DNA of 64,000 nucleotides from Streptomyces meridianus. GTDB taxonomy: Bacteria; Actinomycetota; Actinomycetes; Streptomycetales; Streptomycetaceae. The DNA is taken from assembly GCF_023703325.1 (NCBI RefSeq), contig NZ_JAMQGM010000028.1:62001-126000 (forward strand), in the 5' to 3' direction. This document shows positions 8,021-17,005 of this stretch, piece by piece; positions within the stretch are counted from its first letter, which is position 1, and the number at the start of each line of letters is the position of its first letter. The notes beneath the pieces were generated by a model. The model ran no database searches, had not been told where the DNA came from, and saw only the letters and a list, made by a program, of their open reading frames with translations. The position numbers and the translations under genes were made by a program.

Positions 8021-8719
8021 ATGAGCCCCCTCCGCAGCGGCCGCATGCCCTGGTGGCTCTCGCTGCCGCTCGCCGTCGCCATCGTGCTGGCCCTGGTCCT
8101 GGTCGCCGGCCAACTCCGCTGGATCAAGGACCTCTCCGACCCGTTCGGCACCGAGACCAAGGACCGCACCGGGCCGACACTGCTGAAGTCCATTCAGGAC
8201 ATGAGCCGTTACGAGGCGGCCTCGGGCTCGTTCCAGGTCGTCGTGGACCTCGACAAGGACGCGAAATTCCTCCCCGACGCGGTGCGCGGCACCCGCACCC
8301 TGTTCGTGGGAACCGGCAGTGTGGCGGCGTACGTGGACCTCGGCGGCGTGGGCGAGGACGCCGTCACGGTCTCGAAGGACCGCCGGACGGCGAAGATCCG
8401 CGTGCCGCACGCCCGTCTGGGCAAACCCGCGCTGGATGTCGACCACTCCTACGCGGTCAGCAAGGAACGCGGGCTGCTCGACCGGCTGGGCGACCTCTTC
8501 TCCGACAACCCGAACGACGAGCGCGAGGTGCACCAGTTGGCCGCCCGGCACATCGCCACGGCCGCGAAGCGCAGCGGCCTCCGGGGCAGGGCCGAAAAGA
8601 ACACCGAGTCGATGCTGACGAGCCTGCTGAAGTCGCTCGGATACCGGAGCGTCACCGTGGAGTTCGACAGCCCGAAGCCGGGCGGCGGCAGCGGGTCCGG
8701 CTCCGCGGACGGCGGCTGA
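8021..8719 (+). CDS. DUF4230 domain membrane-anchored protein
   Basis: 232 aa. ATG 8021 is preferred over GTG 8012, though neither has a clear ribosome binding site. One N-terminal transmembrane helix (about residues 13-32, LSLPLAVAIVLALVLVAGQL) is followed by a DUF4230-type exported domain. That domain begins with LLKSIQDMSRYEAASGSFQV and ends in a long helix (HIATAAKRSGLRGRAEKNTE) and SVTVEFD. The C-terminal 15 residues are Gly/Ser-rich. The function of the family is unknown. The TetR gene 78 bases downstream has its own putative operator. Confidence 0.82.
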   Translation: MSPLRSGRMPWWLSLPLAVAIVLALVLVAGQLRWIKDLSDPFGTETKDRTGPTLLKSIQDMSRYEAASGSFQVVVDLDKDAKFLPDAVRGTRTLFVGTGSVAAYVDLGGVGEDAVTVSKDRRTAKIRVPHARLGKPALDVDHSYAVSKERGLLDRLGDLFSDNPNDEREVHQLAARHIATAAKRSGLRGRAEKNTESMLTSLLKSLGYRSVTVEFDSPKPGGGSGSGSADGG

Positions 8720-8756
8720 GCCGGAGCACACCGGGTCCGCCGGCCGCAGCACTACA

Positions 8757-8781
8757 CTCACCACGCGTACACAGTGGTGAG
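8757..8781. promoter_or_regulatory. Palindrome upstream of tetR (putative operator)
   Basis: CTCACCAC (8757-8764) and GTGGTGAG (8774-8781), 8-bp perfect arms with a 9-base spacer, ending 16 bases before the TetR GTG. It overlaps a TACACT hexamer (8753-8758) that could be the -10 box. Size and position fit autoregulation by a TetR dimer. Confidence 0.55.
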
Positions 8782-8797
8782 GGTGGAAGGACACGTC

Positions 8798-9442
8798 GTG
8801 GGTGCCAAGGGCCGGCGGCTGCCGCGGGCGGTGCGGGAGCAGCAGATGCTCGACGCTGCCGTGACGACGTTCGGGCAGCGCGGCTACCGTGCCGCATCGA
8901 TGGACGAGATCGCCGAGGCCGCGGGGGTCTCCAAGCCGCTGGTGTACCTCTACCTGAACTCCAAGGACGATCTGTTCGGCGCGTGTGTCCGCCGCGAGGC
9001 GGAGGCACTGGTCGGGGCGGTGCGCGCCGCGGTCGAGGACGGGCCACCCGACCGGCAGCTGTGGAGCGGCCTGCGAGGATTCTTCGCGCACGCGGCCGGG
9101 TCTCCCGACGGCTGGGCGGTGCTCTACCTGCACGCGCGCACCCACGGCGAGCCGTTCGCCCGCGACTTCGTGGCGATGCGCGAGGAGATCGTCACCTACG
9201 TGACCCGGCTCATCGCGGAGGCGGCCCGGGCGTCCGACTGCGAACCGAAGCCGGATGAGCGGGAGGTGAGCGGCCTGGCCCACGCGCTGGTGGGCGCGGC
9301 CGAGTCGCTGGCCGGATGGATGAACTGCGGGGCTCGGGACGGGGCCCCGTCGGCGAAGGAAGCGGCCGGGCTGCTGATGAACTTCGCCTGGGCCGGGCTG
9401 GACAATCTGATGCAGGGACGGCCCTGGTCGCCCACCCGCTGA
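8798..9442 (+). CDS. TetR/AcrR family transcriptional regulator
   Basis: 214 aa. GTG 8798 has GGAAGG seven bases upstream; the longer ORF from 8774 would start inside the palindrome and is rejected. Residues 8-55 are the TetR helix-turn-helix: LDAAVTTFGQRGYRAASMDE then IAEAAGVSKPLVYLYLNSKD. The ligand domain follows, ending GLLMNFAWAGLDNLMQGRPW, typical of actinobacterial regulators of acyl-CoA metabolism. The convergent neighbour is a MaoC-like hydratase, so a lipid or acyl-CoA ligand is plausible but unproven. Confidence 0.9.
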   Translation: MGAKGRRLPRAVREQQMLDAAVTTFGQRGYRAASMDEIAEAAGVSKPLVYLYLNSKDDLFGACVRREAEALVGAVRAAVEDGPPDRQLWSGLRGFFAHAAGSPDGWAVLYLHARTHGEPFARDFVAMREEIVTYVTRLIAEAARASDCEPKPDEREVSGLAHALVGAAESLAGWMNCGARDGAPSAKEAAGLLMNFAWAGLDNLMQGRPWSPTR

Positions 9443-9444
9443 CC

Positions 9445-9477
9445 GGCACCCGGCCCGGCTTCGGTTCAGGCCGGTGC
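9445..9477. terminator. Putative bidirectional terminator overlapping maoC stop
   Basis: GGCACCCGGCC pairs with GGCCGGTGCC (one bulged C) around CGGCTTCGGTTCA, between the convergent TetR and MaoC genes. Only 23 bases separate the two stop codons. Confidence 0.5.
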
Positions 9478-10353
9478 CTGGTCGACCGCAGGCACCACCT
9501 CGCCGGTGAGGTGCAGCCGGGCGCAGTCGGGGCCGCTGCGCACGTCGAAGGAGTGACCCGAGGATCCGAGCGTCACAGTGGCGGGCAGCAGGACGGGCTT
9601 GCGGAACTCCGCGTGCACCCGCACCGGTTGCTCGCCGGACACCTCGCGTTCGGCCAGGCAGCGGGCGATCGTCCACATGCCGTGCGCGATGGTGCGGGGG
9701 AAGCCGAGGGCCCGTGCGGTCCAGGGGTACAGGTGGATGGGATTCCAGTCACCGGACACCGCCGCGTGGCGCCGGCCCAGGTCGGCTCCGAGGGGCCAGG
9801 CCGTGCGGGCCGGAAGCGGCTCGGGGGCGGACGGTGACGCCTGCGCGCCCGGCCCCGGGGGCGGGCTGCCGGGAACGTCGCTCCGGCCCCGGGCCAGGTA
9901 GGCGCTGCGGTCCTGCCACACGAGCTCGCCGGCGCGTCGGACCTCGGTGACCATCACGACCTCGGTGCCCTTGCGGTGGGGCCGCAACCCGTCGGCGTAG
10001 ACGGCCAGTTCGAGGGGGTCCTCGGCGTGCAGGGGCGCCCACTGGGTGATCTCGATCGAGGTGTGCACCAGCCCCAGCAGCGGGAGCGGGAAGGTCCGGT
10101 CGCCCATCAGGCGTGCCGCGGCGGGGAAGCCGAGGATGTGCGGATAGGTGATCGGCAGCGGGTCGGTGCGCGGGTAGCCGCAGACCCGTGCGTACGCGGC
10201 GAGCCGTCCCAGGTCGAGTCGGCCGCAGGGCAGTTCGATGCGGGTCGGTGGCAACGCGCCGTCGGGCCGCGGGCGTTTGCCGAGGCCGTTCAGGGCGCCC
10301 CGGGCGAGGGCGGGCATCAGCAGAGGTGACCGTTGGAGCCTGACGACGTTCAT
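9466..10353 (-). CDS. MaoC-like acyl dehydratase (double hotdog)
   Basis: 295 aa, ATG 10353 (MNVVRLQRS) with a GGTGGAA site close by; the longer ORF from 10452 lacks a ribosome site. The N-terminal half is a degenerate hotdog domain. The C-terminal half carries the hydratase-2 motif SGDWNPIHLYPWTARALGF followed by IAHGMW, with the catalytic Asp and His that hydrate trans-2-enoyl-CoA or act in a FAS-II-like step. Between the halves is a Pro/Ala/Ser linker (about residues 165-195). It diverges from the fadD-like gene, with which it shares a regulatory region, pointing to fatty-acid or polyketide-like acyl metabolism. Confidence 0.85.
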   Translation of the reverse strand: MNVVRLQRSPLLMPALARGALNGLGKRPRPDGALPPTRIELPCGRLDLGRLAAYARVCGYPRTDPLPITYPHILGFPAAARLMGDRTFPLPLLGLVHTSIEITQWAPLHAEDPLELAVYADGLRPHRKGTEVVMVTEVRRAGELVWQDRSAYLARGRSDVPGSPPPGPGAQASPSAPEPLPARTAWPLGADLGRRHAAVSGDWNPIHLYPWTARALGFPRTIAHGMWTIARCLAEREVSGEQPVRVHAEFRKPVLLPATVTLGSSGHSFDVRSGPDCARLHLTGEVVPAVDQAPA

Positions 10354-10848
10354 GCTTCCACCGCGCCGCTGTGCCGGGCGGGAATCCTGCCGGACGGCCG
10401 GAAGGTCCCGCGAACTGGACCGCGAAGAAGACGGTGCCGGGCCATTGGCCAACTCCTGACTCTGGCGTAAGTTGACATCGCAGTAAGGTTACTGTCGGGT
10501 CTTGGGCGGGTCGATATGGGTCCTTCTCACGTCACGAATCCGCAGGCAGGTCCGGTGCCCGTGGCCCCGCCTCCGGGGGCGGCGAACGGCACCCCCGTCG
10601 CACGGCTGCCCGGACGATCTCCGCGCATCCCCTCCGAGCCGGTCTCCCGCAGTACCGCCGCATGACATCGGCGCCGTCCGGACCGGGACCGGTGGGACCC
10701 CGCAGCCCCGCGGGCCACGGCCGAAGGCCGCCGCCCCCGGTCGGTCGCACCGGTGCCGTGGCCGGCCGGCGCGAGCCGGGCGCGCGACACCGCGGCGCCG
10801 GGCCCCGGGAAACGTACGCGCACGACGCCCCGAGACGAGGAGCCGCAC
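10354..10848. other. Divergent regulatory region maoC/fadD
   Basis: 495 bases between two divergent lipid genes. It holds TTGACA at 10472-10477 and the palindrome at 10481-10494 described separately. The rest is very GC-rich and looks like an untranslated leader of the acyl-CoA synthetase gene; open frames here lack ribosome sites. Confidence 0.45.
10481..10494. promoter_or_regulatory. CAGTAA-GG-TTACTG palindrome, putative lipid-regulator operator
   Basis: Perfect 6-bp arms with a 2-base spacer, four bases after a TTGACA hexamer (10472-10477). TTAC/GTAA half-sites are frequent in operators of TetR-family fatty-acid regulators in actinobacteria (general knowledge). Its place between a hydratase and an acyl-CoA synthetase fits such a role. 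Confidence 0.5.
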
Positions 10849-12798
10849 GTGTCCAGCAGGAACAGCCCGCCCCTGCCCCCTTCGGCCGACCCGCAGACCT
10901 CCGTGGTGGACGGAGTGGTGCGGGAGGTCGTCCAGCCCCCGCTCGTTCCGCTGCCCCTCGAGGGCTCGCTCGCGGACATCCCGTTCGTCAACGCCGCCGA
11001 GGCGCCGGAGGAGGCGGTCCTCAGTCGCAAGCAGAAGGACGGCAGTTGGGCCGATGTGACCGCCGCCGAGTTCGGGACCGAGGTTCTGGCGACCGCGAAG
11101 GGTCTGATCGCGCACGGCCTGCGGGCCGGTGACCGGCTCGCCGTCATGGCCCGCACCACGTACGAGTGGACGCTGCTGGACTTCGCCGCCTGGGCTGCGG
11201 GGCTGGTCACCGTCCCCATCTACCCGACGGCCTCGGCCGCCCAGGCGCGGTGGATCCTCCAGGACTCCGGCGCCGTCGCCTGTGCCGTCGAGACCGTCGA
11301 CCAGGCCCGGCTGGTGAGTGCCGAGCGCGCGGCGCTGCCCGCCCTCGAACACCTCTGGCAGTTCTCCGCCGCGTCGGGCACGGCCGGCGGCATGGTGGGC
11401 CAGCTCGCGACGGCCGGCCGGGAGACGCCGGACGACGAGGTCGCGGCCCGCCGGGCCCTGCTGGGCCCCTCGTCCATCGCGACACTCTGCTACACCTCCG
11501 GGACCACCGGACGTCCCAAGGGGTGCGTGCTGACGCACGGCAACTTCTTCGCCGAGGTGGACAACGCGATCGAGCTGCTCCATCCGGTGTTCAAGTCGGT
11601 GAGCACCGAACCCGCCTCGACCCTGCTGTTCCTGCCGCTCTCCCACATCTTCGGACGCATGGTCGCCGTCGGCTGCCTGCGGGCCCGGGTCCGGCTCGGC
11701 CACGCGCCGAGCATCGACACCGAGGACCTGCTGGCCGATCTCGCCGGATTCCGGCCCACATTCCTGCTGGCCATCCCGTACGTCCTGGAGAAGGTCTACA
11801 ACACCGGCCGGGCCACCGCCGAGAAGATGGGCCGGGCGTCGTCCTTCGACCGCGCGGCGAACATCGCCCGCCGCTGGGGGGAGGCCACCGAGGCGCAGCA
11901 GCACGGCACGGGTAAGGGCCCGGGGGCCGGCCTGCGGGCCGCCCGGGCGCTGTACGACCCGCTGGTCTACCGTCGGATCAGGGCCGCGCTCGGCGGCAAG
12001 GTCCGCTACGCGATCTGCGGTGGCTCACCCCTGGGCCGCCGGCTCGCGGCGTTCTACGCGGGCGCGGGCATCGAGGTGTACGAGGGCTACGGCCTGACCG
12101 AGACGACCGCTGCGGCCACCGTGACCCCGCCGCTCAAGCCCCGGCTGGGCGCGGTCGGCCGCCCCCTCCCGGGCACTTCGGTGCGGATCGCGGACGACGG
12201 GGAGGTGCTGCTGCGGGGCGGCGTGGTGTTCGGCGGCTACTGGGACGCGGCGCGCTCCGCCGCCGTACCCGGTCCCGAGCTGGACGCCGACGGATGGTTC
12301 GCCACCGGTGACCTCGGTGCGCTGGACGAGGACGGTTATCTGACCATCACCGGCCGGAAGAAGGAGCTGATCGTCACCGCGGGAGGCAAGAACGTCGCCC
12401 CGGCGCCGCTGGAGGACCGGCTGCGCGCCCATCCGCTGGTGGGGCAGTGCCTGGTCGTCGGGGACGACCGGCCCTACATCTCCGCGCTGATCACCCTGGA
12501 GCCGGAGGGACTGCTCCACTGGCGGCAGATGCACAAGAAGCAGGGGGTGCCGATCGGGGAGCTGGTGGCCGACCGGGAACTGCTGGCCGCGATCCAGCAC
12601 GCCGTCGACGATGCCAACGCCCTGGTCTCCCGGGCCGAGTCGATCCGGCGTTTCACGGTGCTGCCGGTGGACTTCACCGAGGCGGAGGGGCATCTGACAC
12701 CGTCGATGAAGCTGAAGCGCGAGGCGATCGCGCGCGCATTCGGCGGCGAGATCGAGAAGCTGTACGAGAAGACGCCGCCGGGCTCCGTCCCCGCCTGA
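10849..12798 (+). CDS. fadD: Long-chain acyl-CoA synthetase (AMP-forming, FadD15-like)
   Basis: 649 aa. GTG 10849 is preceded by GAGGAG at 6 bases. This adenylate-forming enzyme activates fatty acids to acyl-CoA via acyl-AMP. Visible motifs: P-loop YTSGTTGRPKGCVLTH (about residue 213), A5 motif EGYGLTETTAA, the A7-A8 region WFATGDLGALDEDGYL and TGRKKELIVTAGGKNVAP, and the hinge before it. The A10 Lys lies in LTPSMKLKREAI near the C-terminus. Length and motifs match the FadD15 type of actinobacteria. It ends convergent with the cold-shock gene at a strong hairpin. Confidence 0.92.
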   Translation: MSSRNSPPLPPSADPQTSVVDGVVREVVQPPLVPLPLEGSLADIPFVNAAEAPEEAVLSRKQKDGSWADVTAAEFGTEVLATAKGLIAHGLRAGDRLAVMARTTYEWTLLDFAAWAAGLVTVPIYPTASAAQARWILQDSGAVACAVETVDQARLVSAERAALPALEHLWQFSAASGTAGGMVGQLATAGRETPDDEVAARRALLGPSSIATLCYTSGTTGRPKGCVLTHGNFFAEVDNAIELLHPVFKSVSTEPASTLLFLPLSHIFGRMVAVGCLRARVRLGHAPSIDTEDLLADLAGFRPTFLLAIPYVLEKVYNTGRATAEKMGRASSFDRAANIARRWGEATEAQQHGTGKGPGAGLRAARALYDPLVYRRIRAALGGKVRYAICGGSPLGRRLAAFYAGAGIEVYEGYGLTETTAAATVTPPLKPRLGAVGRPLPGTSVRIADDGEVLLRGGVVFGGYWDAARSAAVPGPELDADGWFATGDLGALDEDGYLTITGRKKELIVTAGGKNVAPAPLEDRLRAHPLVGQCLVVGDDRPYISALITLEPEGLLHWRQMHKKQGVPIGELVADRELLAAIQHAVDDANALVSRAESIRRFTVLPVDFTEAEGHLTPSMKLKREAIARAFGGEIEKLYEKTPPGSVPA

Positions 12799-12867
12799 GG
12801 CTCACGTCCCGGCCCGTTTCCGGGGAGACCTCCGGGATGCTTGCGGAAAACGGGTCGCGGCAAAGGC

Positions 12868-12908
12868 AGGAGCCCCGGTCCTCCGCGTGAGCGGGGGTCG
12901 GGGCTCCT
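12868..12908. terminator. Bidirectional terminator fadD/csp
   Basis: AGGAGCCCCG (12868-12877) pairs perfectly with CGGGGCTCCT (12899-12908), with further G/C pairing inside the loop, between convergent genes. Confidence 0.7.
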
Positions 12909-12957
12909 TGGGTACTACAGGTCAGCCGTGCCGGCCGACCGGATGTAGCCGCGCTGG

Positions 12958-13161
12958 TCAGACCGGCGTGACGTTCTCCGCCTGCGGGCCCTTCGGGCCC
13001 TGCGTGACGTCGAAGTTCACGGTCTGGTTCTCCTCGAGGGAGCGGAAGCCAGACGCGTTGATCGCGGAGTAGTGGACGAAGACATCCGGGCCGCCGCCGT
13101 CCTGGGCGATGAAGCCGAAGCCCTTTTCAGCGTTGAACCACTTGACGGTTCCGGTAGCCAT
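12958..13161 (-). CDS. Cold-shock domain protein (CspA family)
   Basis: 67 aa, single cold-shock OB fold with both RNA-binding motifs: KGFGFIAQD (RNP1) and VFVHYSAI (RNP2). ATG 13161 follows AGGAGG at 4-5 bases. These proteins melt RNA secondary structure and act as RNA chaperones. The gene has a leader of well over 100 bases with a terminator-like hairpin (13208-13248), which suggests post-transcriptional control as in other csp genes. Confidence 0.96.
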   Translation of the reverse strand: MATGTVKWFNAEKGFGFIAQDGGGPDVFVHYSAINASGFRSLEENQTVNFDVTQGPKGPQAENVTPV

Positions 13162-13207
13162 GAGCCCTCCTATGGGCCAAAGGGTCGCCCTGCTCTCCAG
13201 AAGTCTG

Positions 13208-13248
13208 AAAAACTACAAAAGCCTGCGGCGTCACATGCTCCGCAGGCT
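13208..13248 (-). promoter_or_regulatory. csp leader hairpin with T-rich tail
   Basis: In the csp mRNA sense, AGCCTGCGG (13248-13240) pairs with CCGCAGGCT (13228-13220) around an 11-base loop. A T-rich run follows at once (TTTGTAGTTTTT). This has the form of an intrinsic terminator lying about 60 bases upstream of the csp start codon, so it may be an attenuator or cold-responsive RNA switch. Confidence 0.6.
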
Positions 13249-13443
13249 CTGTACTGCAAGGGAAACCAAACTGCAACTTGCGGCGAGCGTAGCACGGTGC
13301 TCACGGAGACTGGAAGAGGGAAAGATCACCCGTGAGTGGGGTGTCGCAGCTCCCGGAAATGGGCACCGGCCCTGGTCAGGGAACGGGTGAACGGGTCCGC
13401 GGGCGTGCACCCCGCCCCGCTGCGAGGTCCTGGGGAGCACGGG

Positions 13444-14366
<923 letters not shown>

Positions 14367-14385
14367 GCCGTCCGTGGGCCGGGGT

Positions 14386-14430
14386 CTGCGGGCGGTGCGA
14401 CGTCCGGAGGCCCCGCCGGAACGCCCGCAG
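14386..14430 (+). terminator. Hairpin between mqnA and mqnC
   Basis: CTGCGGGCG (14386-14394) pairs with CGCCCGCAG (14422-14430) with further pairing possible in the loop. It may end the mqnA transcript; a TACGCT hexamer (14439-14444) could then be the -10 of mqnC. Confidence 0.4.
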
Positions 14431-14508
14431 GGCTGGCGTACGCTGGATCGGTCCGCCAGTTCCTCCCCTGGCCAGCGGCATGGGGGACCCACCGAAAGGG
14501 ACGTCCCG

Positions 14509-15708
14509 GTGACCGACAGCGCCGACCTGCAGTCCGTCCTCGACCGCGCAGCCGACGGCGGCCGGATCACTCCGGAGGAAGCCCTCGAGCTGTACCGGTC
14601 CGCGCCGCTGCACGCCCTCGGATCGGCCGCGGACGCCGTCCGCCGCCGCCGCTACGCCGGCACCGAGAACATCGCGACGTACATCATCGAGCGGAACATC
14701 AACTACACGAACGTCTGCGTGACGGCGTGCCGGTTCTGCGCGTTCTACGCCCCGCCCAAGGACACCGCCAAGGGCTGGACCCGCGACCTCGACGACATCC
14801 TGCGGCGCTGTGCCGAGACGGTCGAACTCGGCGGCACCCAGATCATGTTCCAGGGCGGCCACCACCCCGACTACGGCGTGGAGTACTACGAGGAGCACTT
14901 CTCCGCGATCAAGAAGGCGTTCCCGCAGCTGGTGATCCACTCCCTCGGTGCGTCCGAGGTCGAGCACATGGCCCGGATCTCCGGTGTGACGCCGGAGGAG
15001 GCGATCCGCCGCATCCACGCCGCCGGCCTCGACTCCTTCGCGGGCGCGGGTGCCGAACTCCTCCCGGCCCGGCCGCGGAAGGCCATCGCCCCGCTCAAGG
15101 AGTCCGGCGAGCGCTGGCTGGAGATCATGGAGACGGCGCACGGGATGGGCGTCGAGTCGACCTCCACCATGCTGATGGGCACTGGCGAGACGAACGCCGA
15201 GCGGATCGAGCACCTGCGCATGATCCGGGACGTGCAGGACCGCACCGGCGGCTTCCGCGCCTTCATCCCGTACACGTACCAGCCCGAGAACAACCACCTG
15301 AAGGGGCAGACGCAGGCGACCCTGTTCGAGTACCTGCGCATGATCGCCATCGCGCGGCTCTTCCTCGACAACGTGGCCCACATCCAGGGCTCCTGGCTCA
15401 CCACGGGCAAGGAGGTCGGCCAGTTGTCCCTGCACTACGGCGCGGACGACCTCGGCTCGATCATGCTCGAGGAGAACGTGGTCTCCTCCGCCGGCGCCAA
15501 GCACCGCTCGAACCGGATGGAGATCATCGAGCTGATCCGCGCCGCGGGCCGCGTCCCGGCGCAGCGCGCCACCACGTACGAGCACCTGACGGTGCACGAC
15601 GACCCGGCGAACGACCCGGTCGACGACAACGTCGTCTCGCACCTGTCGTCCACCGCGATCGACGGGGGCACCGCGCACCCCGAGCTCAAGCTGATCGACG
15701 CGGGCTGA
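14509..15708 (+). CDS. mqnC: Cyclic dehypoxanthine futalosine synthase MqnC (radical SAM)
   Basis: 399 aa. GTG 14509 follows GAAAGGGA at about 7 bases; the longer ORF from 14269 overlaps mqnA out of frame. It cyclises dehypoxanthine futalosine by radical chemistry in the futalosine pathway. The radical SAM cluster motif CxxxCxxC is C70, C74 and C77 (CVTACRFC), followed by FYAPPKDTAKGWTRDLDDI. Other family marks are FQGGHHPDYGVEYYE, HSLGASEVEHMARISG, FIPYTYQPENNHLKG and GSWLTTGKEVGQLSLHYGAD. Full length. Confidence 0.96.
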   Translation: MTDSADLQSVLDRAADGGRITPEEALELYRSAPLHALGSAADAVRRRRYAGTENIATYIIERNINYTNVCVTACRFCAFYAPPKDTAKGWTRDLDDILRRCAETVELGGTQIMFQGGHHPDYGVEYYEEHFSAIKKAFPQLVIHSLGASEVEHMARISGVTPEEAIRRIHAAGLDSFAGAGAELLPARPRKAIAPLKESGERWLEIMETAHGMGVESTSTMLMGTGETNAERIEHLRMIRDVQDRTGGFRAFIPYTYQPENNHLKGQTQATLFEYLRMIAIARLFLDNVAHIQGSWLTTGKEVGQLSLHYGADDLGSIMLEENVVSSAGAKHRSNRMEIIELIRAAGRVPAQRATTYEHLTVHDDPANDPVDDNVVSHLSSTAIDGGTAHPELKLIDAG

Positions 15709-15713
15709 GCCGC

Positions 15714-16265
15714 TTGCTGACGTTGCACCGGGTCCGCGCCGTCCGCCTCACCGAGGACGGCGCGGAGCTCGCCGGGCACGCGGTCGTCGTCTCCGGCGAC
15801 CGGATCGCGGCCGTCGGGCCCGTGGAGGAGCTGCTCGCCGCGTACGGGGAGACGGCCCGGACACGGGAGTGGGACGGGGTACTGGCCCCCGGCCGGTACG
15901 AGCCGGACGCCCCCGCCCTGCTGGAGGGCGCCTACTGGCCCGACCCGCGCGAGGCGGACGCGCTGGGCGCCGAGCCGCTGACCGGTGCGGTCCTCGATGC
16001 CCTGGAGATGACGGACACCCGATGGGGCGGCAGCGCCCGGCGTGGAGTGCAGCGGCTGCTGGCGTCCGGGGTCACCGAGGTCTCGGGGCCGTTCGCCCGG
16101 CCCGAGGTGCGCCGTGCGGTCGAGCGGTCGGGCGTGCGGGTCGTCCCGGGCCCGCACCGACGCGAACTCACTCCCGGGGGCCCCGCGGACTTCACCGTCC
16201 ACGACGAGGCCGGGGTCTGCCTGGTGACGGCCCTCGGCGGCCGGCTGGTGCATCGGCGCCGCTGA
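15714..16265 (+). CDS. Imidazolonepropionase-like (amidohydrolase composite domain) protein without metal site
   Basis: 183 aa, tentatively from TTG 15714 (MLTLHRVRAV), 5 bases after the mqnC stop; no ATG or GTG exists in this frame nearby. The start resembles the N-terminal beta-sandwich of amidohydrolases (HAVVVSGDRIAAVGPVEELL) and the end its closing strands (TPGGPADFTVHDEAGVCLVT). In between, where a TIM barrel with HxH and further His/Asp metal ligands should be, there are only about 90 residues and no HxH. It may be a domain-only relative, widespread in Streptomyces, or a reduced enzyme. Coupling to mqnC suggests co-expression. Confidence 0.7.
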   Translation: MLTLHRVRAVRLTEDGAELAGHAVVVSGDRIAAVGPVEELLAAYGETARTREWDGVLAPGRYEPDAPALLEGAYWPDPREADALGAEPLTGAVLDALEMTDTRWGGSARRGVQRLLASGVTEVSGPFARPEVRRAVERSGVRVVPGPHRRELTPGGPADFTVHDEAGVCLVTALGGRLVHRRR

Positions 16266-16384
16266 CGGACGGCTGCCGCCGCGCGTCAACGGCGTATGAG
16301 CCGCCCGCTGGTTCGGGTGACGGTACGGTCGAATGCGGGACCGCGATCCGTACCCGCGTCCACACTCGCGTCATGGGAGCTGTG

Positions 16385-16987
16385 ATGACCGCTGAACGGT
16401 TGGTGAAGGCCACCCCGGACACGTGGATGTACCCGCCACCCGAGGGCTGGACGTACGACCAGGTGAAGGACCTCGAGCTGCCCTTCGAGTGGGAGCTGGT
16501 GGACGGAGCGATCGTGGTTCGAGGGATGACCCCGCTGTGGCACAACCTGGTGCGGGACGAGCTGTACCACCGCCTGAGGAGCGCCAAGCGGGAGCCGTAC
16601 GCCGTCGCCTCCGAGCAGTGCGTGCTGGTGGATGAGAACAACCCGCCGAAGCCGGACGTCATCGTCTACGACAAGCGCGACCTGGACGTCTTCAGCCTGG
16701 AGTGCGTACCCGTCGGGAAGGTCGCCCTCGTGGTCGAGGTGGTCTCTCCCGGATCCCGGCAGGACGACCGCATCCGCAAGCCCGGGATGTTCGCCGAGGC
16801 CAGGGTTCCGTACTTCTGGCGTGTCGAGCGGGGACAGGACGGGCTGCCCGAGGTGCATGAACTCTGGTTCCACCACGACATGGGGATGTACGTCCCCGCG
16901 CCGTCGCATCCCATCCACACCGGGACGCTGAAGACGGACGTCCCGTTCCCGGTGGAGGTCGACCTGCCAGGGCTCGTGGAACCCTGA
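16385..16987 (+). CDS. Uma2 family (DUF820) putative endonuclease
   Basis: 200 aa, ATG 16385 with GGGAGC about 5 bases upstream (ATG 16373 is also possible). The restriction-endonuclease-like fold of Uma2 shows as FEWELVDGAIVVRGMTPLWH, KPDVIVYDKRDLD (the PD of the PD-(D/E)xK motif) and KVALVVEVVSPGSRQDD (ExVSPxS signature), then KPGMFAEARVPYFWRVE. These proteins are numerous in Streptomyces and their substrate is unknown. It sits between two menaquinone genes without an evident functional link. Confidence 0.88.
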   Translation: MTAERLVKATPDTWMYPPPEGWTYDQVKDLELPFEWELVDGAIVVRGMTPLWHNLVRDELYHRLRSAKREPYAVASEQCVLVDENNPPKPDVIVYDKRDLDVFSLECVPVGKVALVVEVVSPGSRQDDRIRKPGMFAEARVPYFWRVERGQDGLPEVHELWFHHDMGMYVPAPSHPIHTGTLKTDVPFPVEVDLPGLVEP

Positions 16988-17005
16988 TCCGGGGCATACG
17001 GCACC

